From a virus, in the IMG/VR virus record IMGVR_UViG_3300030108_003453, positions 1 through 38,133 of that record: a DNA stretch of 38,133 nt; one strand, 5' to 3'. The number at the start of each line of letters is the position of its first letter. The first letter of the stretch is position 1. Below, piece after piece: positions 5,054-13,628 of the stretch. Position numbers and translations under genes: made by a program. The notes under the pieces were generated by a model, which was not told where the DNA came from, did not search any database, and saw nothing but the letters and a program-made list of their open reading frames with translations.

Positions 5054-8000
5054 AATCCACTGTAAAGTAAGCAGTCATTCTCGCAGGACCGACCTGTGTA
5101 TTAGTATACCCATTCATTCCCGTTGCTCTTATGTTGAAGGTATCACCTGCTGCGTATGACAACCCGTTGCCGCTTAGTGACGAGAATGATTTCACGAAGG
5201 CATTACCACCGCTACCACTAGCGTTGTAAGTCATCGTCGTGGTGGATGCAGACCTGTTCTTGAACACAGTCAGAGTCTGATTGTTGCTGTTGGTCTCACT
5301 ACCTATGTTGCCGAAGGTTATGTCTATTCTTGACAGGGTGCAACCTGCTGGTATGACTACACCGAAGTCGCTTCCTGAAGAGGACTTACTGGTGTTCTGC
5401 GCCCCATTACCATATGACATGACGAAACCGTTCGCATTACCAGCAGCAGCCTCGGAACTGATGTAATCATCCGACTCCTCACCGACGATGACGAACGTGT
5501 TGGTCGCTTGACCACCCACCTTGAGCAATGAGATGTATGTCCCATCCTGCTGTACCTGTACCTGACTTGTATCGTCAGCATCGTTCTTTCGCATCTTCAC
5601 TGTCACTACGTCGTTCGCTGATAGTTCCACCACCCCTGACCAGTGTGCAACCATGTCATCGTCAAACCCTGCACCCCTTGAGTAGGAAGTGGCTAATGTG
5701 TAATTCAATGCAGTGCCGTTGACATAGAGTCTAGCATGCCCGACGAACCTGTTCGTGCCTGTGTTCTCGGTGTTGATGCTGTAGTCAATCAGGTAAGTCC
5801 CATCCGATGTGACCGTTATCTCTTCGGGGCTGCTGCTTGTGCTATGTGTGAAGATGGAGTCCTTGTGAACCTCACTTAACCAAGTGATTGCCTGTGCTGT
5901 GGTGTTGTTCACGTTTATCAGAGTGGTTGCATCTCCTGTGCCTGTGTTCTGAATTGCGACGAACTTCTTCATATCAGCGCCGCTGCTGCCACCTGCGTCT
6001 GCAAAGGATAGAGCACCACTACCATTCGTCGTTAGAACCTGATTAGCAGAACCATCAGAAGTAGGGAACGTATATGCGTTGTTGAACTTGACTTGGCCGC
6101 TAGAGGCTAACTCAATGCTATCGTCGCCATTACCCGGCTTTATGATTATCTTACCGCTTGCGTGTCTGTTCAAGATGTAAGCGTCATTACCCTGTACTGC
6201 GAAATCCGTAGAGCCACCGTTGCTATCCGTCAACCTTAGATTGGCCTGTGTCGCATTTGATACCTCTATACCCGAACCACTTGCGAAAGAGGGGCTTGTA
6301 GTGCCGACTCCAATATCCCCATCTGATGCGACATGTATTCTAGCAGTATCATTCGATACTATGTTGAAGTTGGAGTTGGTGAATGTCCCCACATTACCTG
6401 CATTGTCACCTACCTTGATACCACCCTGTATCCCTGATGAGCCATCCTCTGCGATGATTCGTGCATCTTCATCCACTACGTGTAGAGTGTAGGAGGGACT
6501 TGTAGTGCCGATTCCAACATCCCCAGCAGCGGTTATGGTCATAGCAGGAACGTGGCTCGTACCATCGAGAGAAGTGGCACCTGTTTGAATCTTGAACTTA
6601 TCAGAGTCGCTGTTGTCGATGCCCATGGTCCATCTCCGCACACCTGTTAGTAGGAAGTTGAGGGCAGCGTCACCCGTACCGTCTTGCTCTATCGTTATGT
6701 TCGCAGAGCCAGCGCTGGTCTGACTCGTGGCCGAACTGTCTGCTTTGACGTGCAACAAGGCGACAGGGCTGACCCCTAGTCCCATCTTTATCGTGCCAGC
6801 AGTATCAGCATTGATATTCATCGTGTTGAAATTGCCACTGCTATCCCTGAGTCTGAGATTGTAGTCTAGCGTGTTGACCTGTGAATCGAAGTAGAAAGCA
6901 GAACTATCAGTCTGCAACTTCCACCTGTTGTTTCCACCTACTTGGAAGCCTATTCCCTCATATGAAGTACCATCACCATTGAGAGTGAGAGCCATGTCCG
7001 TCATAGGCGACGCAGTTCCGATGCCCACTCTACCATTGCCGTCAACGACGAATGGTGTGGAGTCGGCAGTGCTGTCTGTATCTGTTATAGTGACTTTGAA
7101 TGCCTCGGACACAGTATCGTCTACGGTGATTGTCTGCTTACCTGCCAATGCCAAGGTGCTTCCATCGAACGTGAGATTGGCCTCACCATTCAGAGCGTCT
7201 GCGCTGCTGAAAGTGGCTATCCTGTTGTTAGACCCATTTGCCACTGCTGATACAGCACCACCCCCACCACCACCGCCAGTAGCAGCACCGTCATCGGTGA
7301 GTTGTATGTCAGTGCCGTTGTCGTCGGTGAAGTAAAGTTCCCCATCACCATCGCTCTTCACCCACAGTTGCCCGAATCCTGCGGTGTCGGAAGGTGCTGA
7401 TGCCCTCTCCTTGAGAGTGAGTGAACCGTCTATTGTCACTTGGGATGAGGTGAGTGACATGACATCGCTCCCACCAGTTGTGAAAGTCTGTGAGTTGTCT
7501 GCTATCGTTATCTGCTCATCTGTGTCGTTGTTTATTCTTCGTAGTATCAGGTCTTCATCGTAGGAGGAGATGACTCCCTCGTTCACAACGAGTTCCCTGT
7601 TGAAGTAGAACTTGCCCCTGTTAGTGACGAAGTGGCAATAGGTGGTGTTCTGACAACCGACTTGCACATACCCGTCAAAGGAATCTATCCTGAGAACCTC
7701 AGACTCGAAACCCAGTCTTACGTGGTTGGTATCAGCAGGAGCACCCGTTGTAGTACCGCTTAGTTCTATTTGACCAGTTGACAGTAGTCTCATCTTCTCA
7801 GTCGCTGCTTCGGAACTACCTGTGGCAAACACGATGTCTGTTGTATTTACAGTGTCTGAGAACGTAGCGTCTGCCTCCGCATATATTGACGCTGCTAGTG
7901 CTGTTGAGTCCCCTGCTCCGTCTGCTTCGTCAGGGGCAATGAAATCTATCCTACCTAGTATGTCCCCGTCTACCACAGTCGTCTCGGCTGTGGATAGGGA

Positions 8001-11000
8001 TAGGTGGCCCGGACTCCCTGCTGCGCCTCTTACATCCAGTAGTGAGCGTGGTGAAGCAGTGCCTATCCCGACCTTGCCATCCTCACCTACTCGGAAGAGT
8101 TCAGTTCCACTACCTACTAAGTTTGAGTTCTTGGCTACTATGAAAGCAGTGTTATCAGCATTGTTATTGTTGGAATCTATGTTGATGTACACGTTATCAG
8201 GAGCCATCATACCTACTGCAAACGAAGTATTCGATTTGAGACCCATGTCTACCCTGTCCCTGAAGCCGAATATCGCATGAGCGCCTTGGTTGCCTGTCGT
8301 CAACGACAACTTGTCAGCGGTGAGTTGCATCTGCGACTCGTTCCCTAGTCTGAATCTGATTCCTGCGTTTGCGTTTATCGACAGGTCGTCTCTCGATGCA
8401 CCGCTGTTGTCCTTGTCGTATATGGTCACGCTAGGCTGTGCTACGTTCTCGAAGCCGTCTCGGAAGAACAGACCGGTATCAGCCACTACCGTGATAGTTG
8501 ATGCTGCTGTGTAGGAGGCATTCAAGTCAGGGACAGTGAGGGTGTTGCTAGACTTGTTTGTCCAAGTGAATGCAACTCCATCAATTGTGCCTGACCCCGC
8601 TGTGGGGAACTGGCTGGCATCAGTCAGAACCAATGATGTCTCACCATCGGTGTAGTCGCTTGCGAGCGTGGTCGTGGCGAAGTTGTAGGCATCTGCTAGG
8701 ATGCTGCCTTCAACGTGTAGTTTTTGGTCAGGTGCAGTAGTGCCTATTCCTACATTGCCATCTCCCTCTATCACCATCCTTACGTTAGAGGTAGACCTGT
8801 CTGCTGCCACTCTTGTGTGGAAGTGTATGTCTGCGGCGGAGTTGTTGTACAAAGAAGCGATATGGGCTATACCTAAGCCGTTATCGTACCACATCTGGAA
8901 ACCTTCGTTGTAATTATTACCCTGACCTAGCATCTCTATTGCAGGGTCGGCGTTTGCGTTGTCTGTACCTGTTATCCTAATTGCAGGGTGAGAGGCACTT
9001 GAGATGTGGAGTATTTCATCAGGACTCGTAGTGCCTATTCCTACATTACCAGTTCCCGCTAGTGTCATTGTATCGTTAGCCGTAGCACCATCGGAGAAAG
9101 TCAGGAAGTGCATATCACCATGATTATCTGTGGTATCTGAGACTCGACCAACAATCGCACCTAAGTGGTTGAATTGGTTTGCATCTGAGAGGTTGTCATC
9201 CTCGTTAGCAAAAATCAATGTGGCGGTATTAGCAGAAGTGCTACCGTTCCTCGCACCCTGAATCTTCACTGTGGCATCTCGGCTATTGGTCAGTATCGGT
9301 CTTACAAGCACGATTGGGTCATCTGTCAGAGCCGTGACGCCATCATTACCCTTGACTGTGAGGGTATTACTATCGTATGTGAAATTGCTTTCCGCTTGAA
9401 CTGCGCCCGTTCCATTACCTGTCAAAACCGCATTACTGGTGAGTGTCGTTGCGCCTGTTCCACCACTAGAAACTGCTAATGTCGAAGAAAGGCCTCCAGC
9501 AGTAGTAGCAGAAGTAGCAGTATCAGCATTTCCAGTCAAAGCACCTGTGAATCCAGTTGCTGTCAGCATGCCTGTGGATGGGTTGTAAGTGAATCCTGTA
9601 TCTGTCTCTAAGCCTTGAGTGCCTGTTTCGCCATCAACAAAGACGGGGAATATGGTTTCATCTGTTGAATTGTTAGCGCTGACTACAACATTGGTGGCAG
9701 TCGTCGCAGTGCTTGCATTACCAGCAAGAGTGCCTGAGTGTGCACCAGTGGCATTACCTGTCAGATTACCAGTGACATTGCCTGTGACATTGCCTGTGAG
9801 GTTGCCCTCGAACGTGGCTGCTACCACTGTGGCAGCGGCATACCCAGTACCTGCCGTGTTGACGGTAGTGGTCGGTTCAGCCTGTAGGTCCTTGAAGAAC
9901 TTGAACTTGCCACTGTCACTGGCATCTGCGAAGACACCCCTGAACTTCTGAGTGTCACCCACGTCATAAGTACCGTAGAAACCGAAGTCCAATGCGTCGG
10001 CATCGGTTGCAGTCTGCCCTATTCCCATAGAGAGCATGGCTTCCTCTGTTGTTATTGTCTCAGCATTCACCGTGATGCTATCCCCGCTGACAATCAAGTT
10101 GTTGTGTACGGTCACGTTGCCTGTATCGCCATGCACCGTTAGAGCATCCGCATGGGAGTTGACACTAGAGCCGGTCGAACCTGCTGCTGGGGCATATTGG
10201 AGTTTCAAATCCCCGCCAGTCCCAGTCCCAGTGCCAGCACCGCCTCCTATCTCAAGGGCAGTACCGGCAGTGTCTGTGCCGGAAGAGGGAAGTTTCTGGA
10301 GGTGATTCCTACCGAGATACAGGTTTCCGTCATACCCGTAGAACCACACATGGCTACCGCTGCTTATCCTCAACTGCCTGTCGGCAGTGGTACTCAGTGG
10401 TGCGTTCGCTGAGTTATCACCTGCGTGAATTATCAGGTTGTCATCACCCGATGTTATATCCTGACCAGCATCCTCACCGATGAGCACGTTGAAACTACCA
10501 TCAGTGATTGAGTCCCCTGCGTCTTGTCCTATTCCTATGTTGCCATTTCCACTAGATACATTTTGAAGAGCCGTATTACCAATGGCTACGTTGTTGTCAC
10601 CCGATGTGATTTCTGAAAGGGTGAAGTGACCAATACCGACGTTTTGTGTCCCTGTGTTGTTTGATGTGGTTATAGAGCCATTAACAGCATTGCTTCCTAT
10701 GCCTATATTGAATCCGCCCTTGAGAGCAGCGCCAGCGAAGTACCCCATCATTATGTTATCAGAAGCGGCCACGTCTGTTGTGGACAAGGCGCCTTCTCCA
10801 ATCGCTATGTTGTTGTCACCAGTGGTGACATCCCCAAGTGCGTTCCTGCCTATCGCTACGTTATCTTCGCCTGTGGTATAGGATTCCATTGCGGTATAGC
10901 CTATCGCTATGTTCTTGCTCCCTGTATTGCCTTGTGCGTTTGTAGAGCCTTTCATCGCTCGGTATCCTATCGCTACGTTATCGTTGTTTCCGATGTAGTA

Positions 11001-13601
11001 CCCTGCTTGGTATCCAAGCGTGATGTTGTGGTCAGCGCTATCGTATACCTCTTTCATAGTCTCATTGCCGACTGCTATGTTAGAATTACCAGTCCTAATC
11101 ATCTGCATCGCCTCGAATCCTATAGCGAGGTTCTTGTCTCCTGTTTGCATCTCCCACATCGGCTGGTATCCCATTGCTATGTTGTATTCCCCGTTTATCG
11201 TGCCTGATGTCAGACCGAGCAGGGCTTGAGGTCCGAATGCTACGTTCCCACTACCTGATAGGTTCTTTCCAGCCTGATAACCAACGGCGGTGTTTGCCGA
11301 GTTTGAGGTGACGGTGCTGAGTGCTTCCCTACCAATCGCTACATGATTGCCACCGCTAGTGACAGCGCCAGCCGCATGGAAACCAATGGCAACATTGTCA
11401 CTACCTGATGTGAAGGCATCCATCGCCTCCTTTCCGATTGCTACGTTCCTAGTACCTGTGTTGTCAGTAGCCGTTGATGAGCCTACTAGGGCATCTTTAC
11501 CAATGGCAACGTTGTCGCCGCTTCCTAGATATCTTCCTGCTCGGTATCCTAACGCTACATTGTAATCTACACCAGTATCAACATCTCCCATCGCAGCGCC
11601 TATGGCTACGTTGCTTACACCATCGGTGAGCAAGTCTGCTGTGCTACTGCCTATTGCTACATTGCCACTGCCTGTTGTGATGCTGCCTAGTGTGTTATTA
11701 CCTATCGCAACGTTGTATCCACCCGTAGTGGCGTTCTGCAATGGGGCGTATCCTATGGCAACGTTCCTATCAGCAGAAGTGATGTCGAAGAGTGCGAGGT
11801 ATCCTATGCCGACGTTGTTTGCTCCAGTGTTGTTGGTGTTGGTGGAAGACCCTTTGAGCGCATCCCTACCTATCGCTATGTTGTCATCGCCATCCATCCT
11901 CTTACCAGCACCACCGCCAATGAAAACAGCATTGTTTATCGCTGAAGTGGTTGCATTACCTGCTAATGCACCTATGGCTATGTTAGAGCCGCCAGTTGTA
12001 ATACCAGTCAGTGCCTCACGACCCAGCCCAATATTGTCATCACCCGATGTTATACTGTTCAGAGCAGTATCGCCGATTCCTATATTATCAGAAGCAGTGC
12101 TCAATGTGCCAGTGACAGGAGCACTACCGAAGTTGTTGATGAAGAGTGAATCGTTGGATACGAGTACATCGGTGAGTCCGTCGAGACTAGAAGCGCCCCC
12201 TGAACTGCTAGTGTCTATGGAGTCTTGTAGATTGTCCAGCGTCATGTACTTCCATGAAGAGGCAGACTCATCCCAAAGCAGAATCTTGTCATCAGTGGCA
12301 TCCGTTGATTCTGTCAGTTCAGTCAGATTTACCGGGTCGTCCAAACCCACTGTATCACCAGTCAGTGTTATCGGTGAGGATACCGCTAGGTTGGTATTAG
12401 CGCTTATATCCACGGATGATAGATAGTTATAACTCAGTATCTTCTCCTTGATTGCGCCTGATGACATTATGTGGTCGTCAGTATCCACGAACTCAGTGCC
12501 TATGTCTATGTCATCGAAGGTATGTCCGCCGATTGTCATCGAACCCGCTTTGACATCCCCCGAAGTCTCGAACTTGCCCGCTGACGACGCTGTTGGTGAT
12601 GCCGTACCGAGAGCGAGCGAGTAGATGTACGAACCCGCCGAACCACTAGCCTCGAACTGCCCCTCTACGAATGCGTCGTTGCCGTTCAGGGCAATTTTGC
12701 TGGGAGAAGTGTTGCCCACCCTCAAATTATCAGTAGCGTATATGTCCCCTACCACATGAAGGTCGTAGGATGGCGTTGAAGTTCCTATGCCGAGTTTACC
12801 GTCATGCGTGAGCCTCATCTGCTCGGCTGCGGCTGCTGTGTTGGCAGTGGCGAAAACCAGTTCTGTCGTATTGTGTGTGGTATCGAATGTGGCATCTGCC
12901 TCAGCCCATATGGAAGCACCTACAAGTCTAGCATCGTCATCACTTGATTCTGATGGTGCGTTGAAGTCTATCCTACCGAGTTTGTCACCATCGACTACCG
13001 TCAACTCATCAGTTGATAGAGTCAGTATACCCGGAGAACCCGCTGCACCACGAACATCTAGTAGGGACTGTGGACTGGAAGTACCTATACCGACTCTTTG
13101 AGTGCTACCATCGAACCTGACGTACTCCGTAGTGCCTATTTCAAAGATGACGTCATTGTCGGGTCTTATGAAAACGTCTTGGTCTGCTCCAATCACTAAG
13201 TCTTCAGGGTCATCCGCATTGGTTTTGATGAAGGTATCAGTTGAATCGAAGTAAATCGCCTTTGCAGAACCTAGATACATGTCACCTGTGAGATTGATGC
13301 TTCCCGCTACATCCAATTTTTGAGAAGGGCTTGAAGTGCCTATTCCGACTTGACCGTCGTTGTCCATGACGAAAAAGTCAGTAGAGTCCTCCCTTATCTT
13401 GAAGACGCTGTTAGTGTCATTGGCGTTGGTGTCGAGATTAACGTGAACGGAACCGAGCGAGTTGATTGACAGTATCGAAGTAGATGCACCACTGATGTTG
13501 CCGATAGTGCCTAGGGTTAGCACACCATCTATGATGGAGGAATCCCTATTCGGCCCCTCTACATCAAGTCCTTTCCTTACTCTAAATGTCTTCTCCACCA
13601 T
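5052..13601 (-). CDS. Giant tail-fibre/adhesin protein, 2849 aa
   Basis: The N-terminus MVEKTFRVRKGLDV matches the start of the 1175-residue neighbour and is probably the virion-docking peptide. The rest is a chain of modules. Ten VGIGTxSP-type elements lie in two sets (residues about 85-280 and 1500-2440). About 31 NxAIG repeats fill residues 500-1057. A GGAGTGTGTGG module sits near 1120, a TGNV repeat near 1270, and a glycine run (ATGGGGGGGA) near 2105. Near 2543 a C1q/TNF-like jelly roll begins (KKFVAIQNTG, later DGTYLIDYSI), followed by a last beta domain of about 155 residues. Such chains occur in trimeric fibres of marine viruses, where the C-terminal tip binds the host. There is no signal peptide. 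The start follows GGTGAAG. At about three times the length of many fibres it is unusual. Confidence 0.85.
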   Translation of the reverse strand: MVEKTFRVRKGLDVEGPNRDSSIIDGVLTLGTIGNISGASTSILSINSLGSVHVNLDTNANDTNSVFKIREDSTDFFVMDNDGQVGIGTSSPSQKLDVAGSINLTGDMYLGSAKAIYFDSTDTFIKTNADDPEDLVIGADQDVFIRPDNDVIFEIGTTEYVRFDGSTQRVGIGTSSPQSLLDVRGAAGSPGILTLSTDELTVVDGDKLGRIDFNAPSESSDDDARLVGASIWAEADATFDTTHNTTELVFATANTAAAAEQMRLTHDGKLGIGTSTPSYDLHVVGDIYATDNLRVGNTSPSKIALNGNDAFVEGQFEASGSAGSYIYSLALGTASPTASSAGKFETSGDVKAGSMTIGGHTFDDIDIGTEFVDTDDHIMSSGAIKEKILSYNYLSSVDISANTNLAVSSPITLTGDTVGLDDPVNLTELTESTDATDDKILLWDESASSWKYMTLDNLQDSIDTSSSGGASSLDGLTDVLVSNDSLFINNFGSAPVTGTLSTASDNIGIGDTALNSITSGDDNIGLGREALTGITTGGSNIAIGALAGNATTSAINNAVFIGGGAGKRMDGDDNIAIGRDALKGSSTNTNNTGANNVGIGYLALFDITSADRNVAIGYAPLQNATTGGYNVAIGNNTLGSITTGSGNVAIGSSTADLLTDGVSNVAIGAAMGDVDTGVDYNVALGYRAGRYLGSGDNVAIGKDALVGSSTATDNTGTRNVAIGKEAMDAFTSGSDNVAIGFHAAGAVTSGGNHVAIGREALSTVTSNSANTAVGYQAGKNLSGSGNVAFGPQALLGLTSGTINGEYNIAMGYQPMWEMQTGDKNLAIGFEAMQMIRTGNSNIAVGNETMKEVYDSADHNITLGYQAGYYIGNNDNVAIGYRAMKGSTNAQGNTGSKNIAIGYTAMESYTTGEDNVAIGRNALGDVTTGDNNIAIGEGALSTTDVAASDNIMMGYFAGAALKGGFNIGIGSNAVNGSITTSNNTGTQNVGIGHFTLSEITSGDNNVAIGNTALQNVSSGNGNIGIGQDAGDSITDGSFNVLIGEDAGQDITSGDDNLIIHAGDNSANAPLSTTADRQLRISSGSHVWFYGYDGNLYLGRNHLQKLPSSGTDTAGTALEIGGGAGTGTGTGGDLKLQYAPAAGSTGSSVNSHADALTVHGDTGNVTVHNNLIVSGDSITVNAETITTEEAMLSMGIGQTATDADALDFGFYGTYDVGDTQKFRGVFADASDSGKFKFFKDLQAEPTTTVNTAGTGYAAATVVAATFEGNLTGNVTGNVTGNLTGNATGAHSGTLAGNASTATTATNVVVSANNSTDETIFPVFVDGETGTQGLETDTGFTYNPSTGMLTATGFTGALTGNADTATSATTAGGLSSTLAVSSGGTGATTLTSNAVLTGNGTGAVQAESNFTYDSNTLTVKGNDGVTALTDDPIVLVRPILTNSRDATVKIQGARNGSTSANTATLIFANEDDNLSDANQFNHLGAIVGRVSDTTDNHGDMHFLTFSDGATANDTMTLAGTGNVGIGTTSPDEILHISSASHPAIRITGTDNANADPAIEMLGQGNNYNEGFQMWYDNGLGIAHIASLYNNSAADIHFHTRVAADRSTSNVRMVIEGDGNVGIGTTAPDQKLHVEGSILADAYNFATTTLASDYTDGETSLVLTDASQFPTAGSGTIDGVAFTWTNKSSNTLTVPDLNASYTAASTITVVADTGLFFRDGFENVAQPSVTIYDKDNSGASRDDLSINANAGIRFRLGNESQMQLTADKLSLTTGNQGAHAIFGFRDRVDMGLKSNTSFAVGMMAPDNVYINIDSNNNNADNTAFIVAKNSNLVGSGTELFRVGEDGKVGIGTASPRSLLDVRGAAGSPGHLSLSTAETTVVDGDILGRIDFIAPDEADGAGDSTALAASIYAEADATFSDTVNTTDIVFATGSSEAATEKMRLLSTGQIELSGTTTGAPADTNHVRLGFESEVLRIDSFDGYVQVGCQNTTYCHFVTNRGKFYFNRELVVNEGVISSYDEDLILRRINNDTDEQITIADNSQTFTTGGSDVMSLTSSQVTIDGSLTLKERASAPSDTAGFGQLWVKSDGDGELYFTDDNGTDIQLTDDGAATGGGGGGGAVSAVANGSNNRIATFSSADALNGEANLTFDGSTLALAGKQTITVDDTVSEAFKVTITDTDSTADSTPFVVDGNGRVGIGTASPMTDMALTLNGDGTSYEGIGFQVGGNNRWKLQTDSSAFYFDSQVNTLDYNLRLRDSSGNFNTMNINADTAGTIKMGLGVSPVALLHVKADSSATSQTSAGSANITIEQDGTGDAALNFLLTGVRRWTMGIDNSDSDKFKIQTGATSLDGTSHVPAMTITAAGDVGIGTTSPSYTLHVVDEDARIIAEDGSSGIQGGIKVGDNAGNVGTFTNSNFNIVSNDTARIHVASDGDIGVGTTSPSFASGSGIEVSNATQANLRLTDSNGGSTDFAVQGNDAYILNRHASGKIIIKPGNGDDSIELASSGQVKFNNAYTFPTSDGSANQVLTTNGSGALSFADAGGSSGADMKKFVAIQNTGTGDATTLINVNNTTAQAITWLSEVHKDSIFTHSTSSSPEEITVTSDGTYLIDYSINTENTGTNRFVGHARLYVNGTALNYTLATSYSRGAGFDDDMVAHWSGVVELSANDVVTVKMRKNDADDTSQVQVQQDGTYISLLKVGGQATNTFVIVGEESDDYISSEAAAGNANGFVMSYGNGAQNTSKSSSGSDFGVVIPAGCTLSRIDITFGNIGSETNSNNQTLTVFKNRSASTTTMTYNASGSGGNAFVKSFSSLSGNGLSYAAGDTFNIRATGMNGYTNTQVGPARMTAYFTVD
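7785..8045 (-). repeat. Duplicated fibre block, copy 2 (DVRGAAGSPG block)
   Basis: This copy reads SLLDVRGAAGSPGHLSLST, VVDGDILGRIDF and AEADATFSDTVNTTDIVFAT. It is about 5 kb from copy 1 and has a small insertion (EADGAGDST) relative to it. The first ten or so residues are identical between copies. Confidence 0.75.
9752..9799 (-). repeat. 12-bp tandem repeat, four units, encoding TGNV-type repeats
   Basis: On the plus strand the units are cattacctgtca, gattaccagtga, cattgcctgtga and cattgcctgtga; the last two are identical. In the fibre protein they give NLTGNVTGNVTGNLTGN. The unit is a multiple of three, so slippage would change fibre length without breaking the frame. Confidence 0.7.
10430..12115 (-). 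repeat. Array of about 31 NxAIG repeats (YadA-head-like) inside the fibre gene
   Basis: Coding repeats of 15-21 residues follow the form (D/N)NVAIGxxALxxxTTGS. I counted 31, plus one decayed unit (DNLIIHAGD) at the end. Every fifth unit from the eleventh on is of the form GYxAGxxxG and is followed by a unit with a longer loop ending in NTG or similar; an earlier copy is seven units before. In trimeric adhesins this motif builds a left-handed beta-roll stalk. Confidence 0.85.
12829..13085 (-). repeat. Duplicated fibre block, copy 1 (DVRGAAGSPG block)
   Basis: About 85 residues, beginning SLLDVRGAAGSPGILTLST and containing VVDGDKLGRIDF and AEADATFDTTHNTTELVFAT, recur as copy 2 at about 7785-8045 in the same gene. 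Both copies follow a VGIGTxSP element. Confidence 0.75.
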
Positions 13602-13628
13602 ATATCTTCACCATGATTTCACTTTCCA

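Noticed and set aside
5052-6000. Target of a diversity-generating retroelement at the fibre tip.
   Set aside because: No reverse transcriptase, template repeat or adenine-rich variable codon cluster was seen in the window.
10430-12115. Regularly spaced near-identical plus-strand motifs (of the type cctatcgctacgtt about every 50 bases) that look like a CRISPR array.
   Set aside because: They are the codons for NxAIG repeats on the minus strand, with no constant repeat length and no break in the reading frame.
11602-12426. A 274-residue open frame on the plus strand.
   Set aside because: It is antisense to the fibre repeats, its composition only mirrors them, and it has no ribosome-binding site or neighbour support.
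5052-13601. Bacterial trimeric autotransporter (YadA-type adhesin).
   Set aside because: The head-like repeats are similar, but there is no signal peptide and no membrane anchor at the C-terminus, and the neighbours are tail genes.
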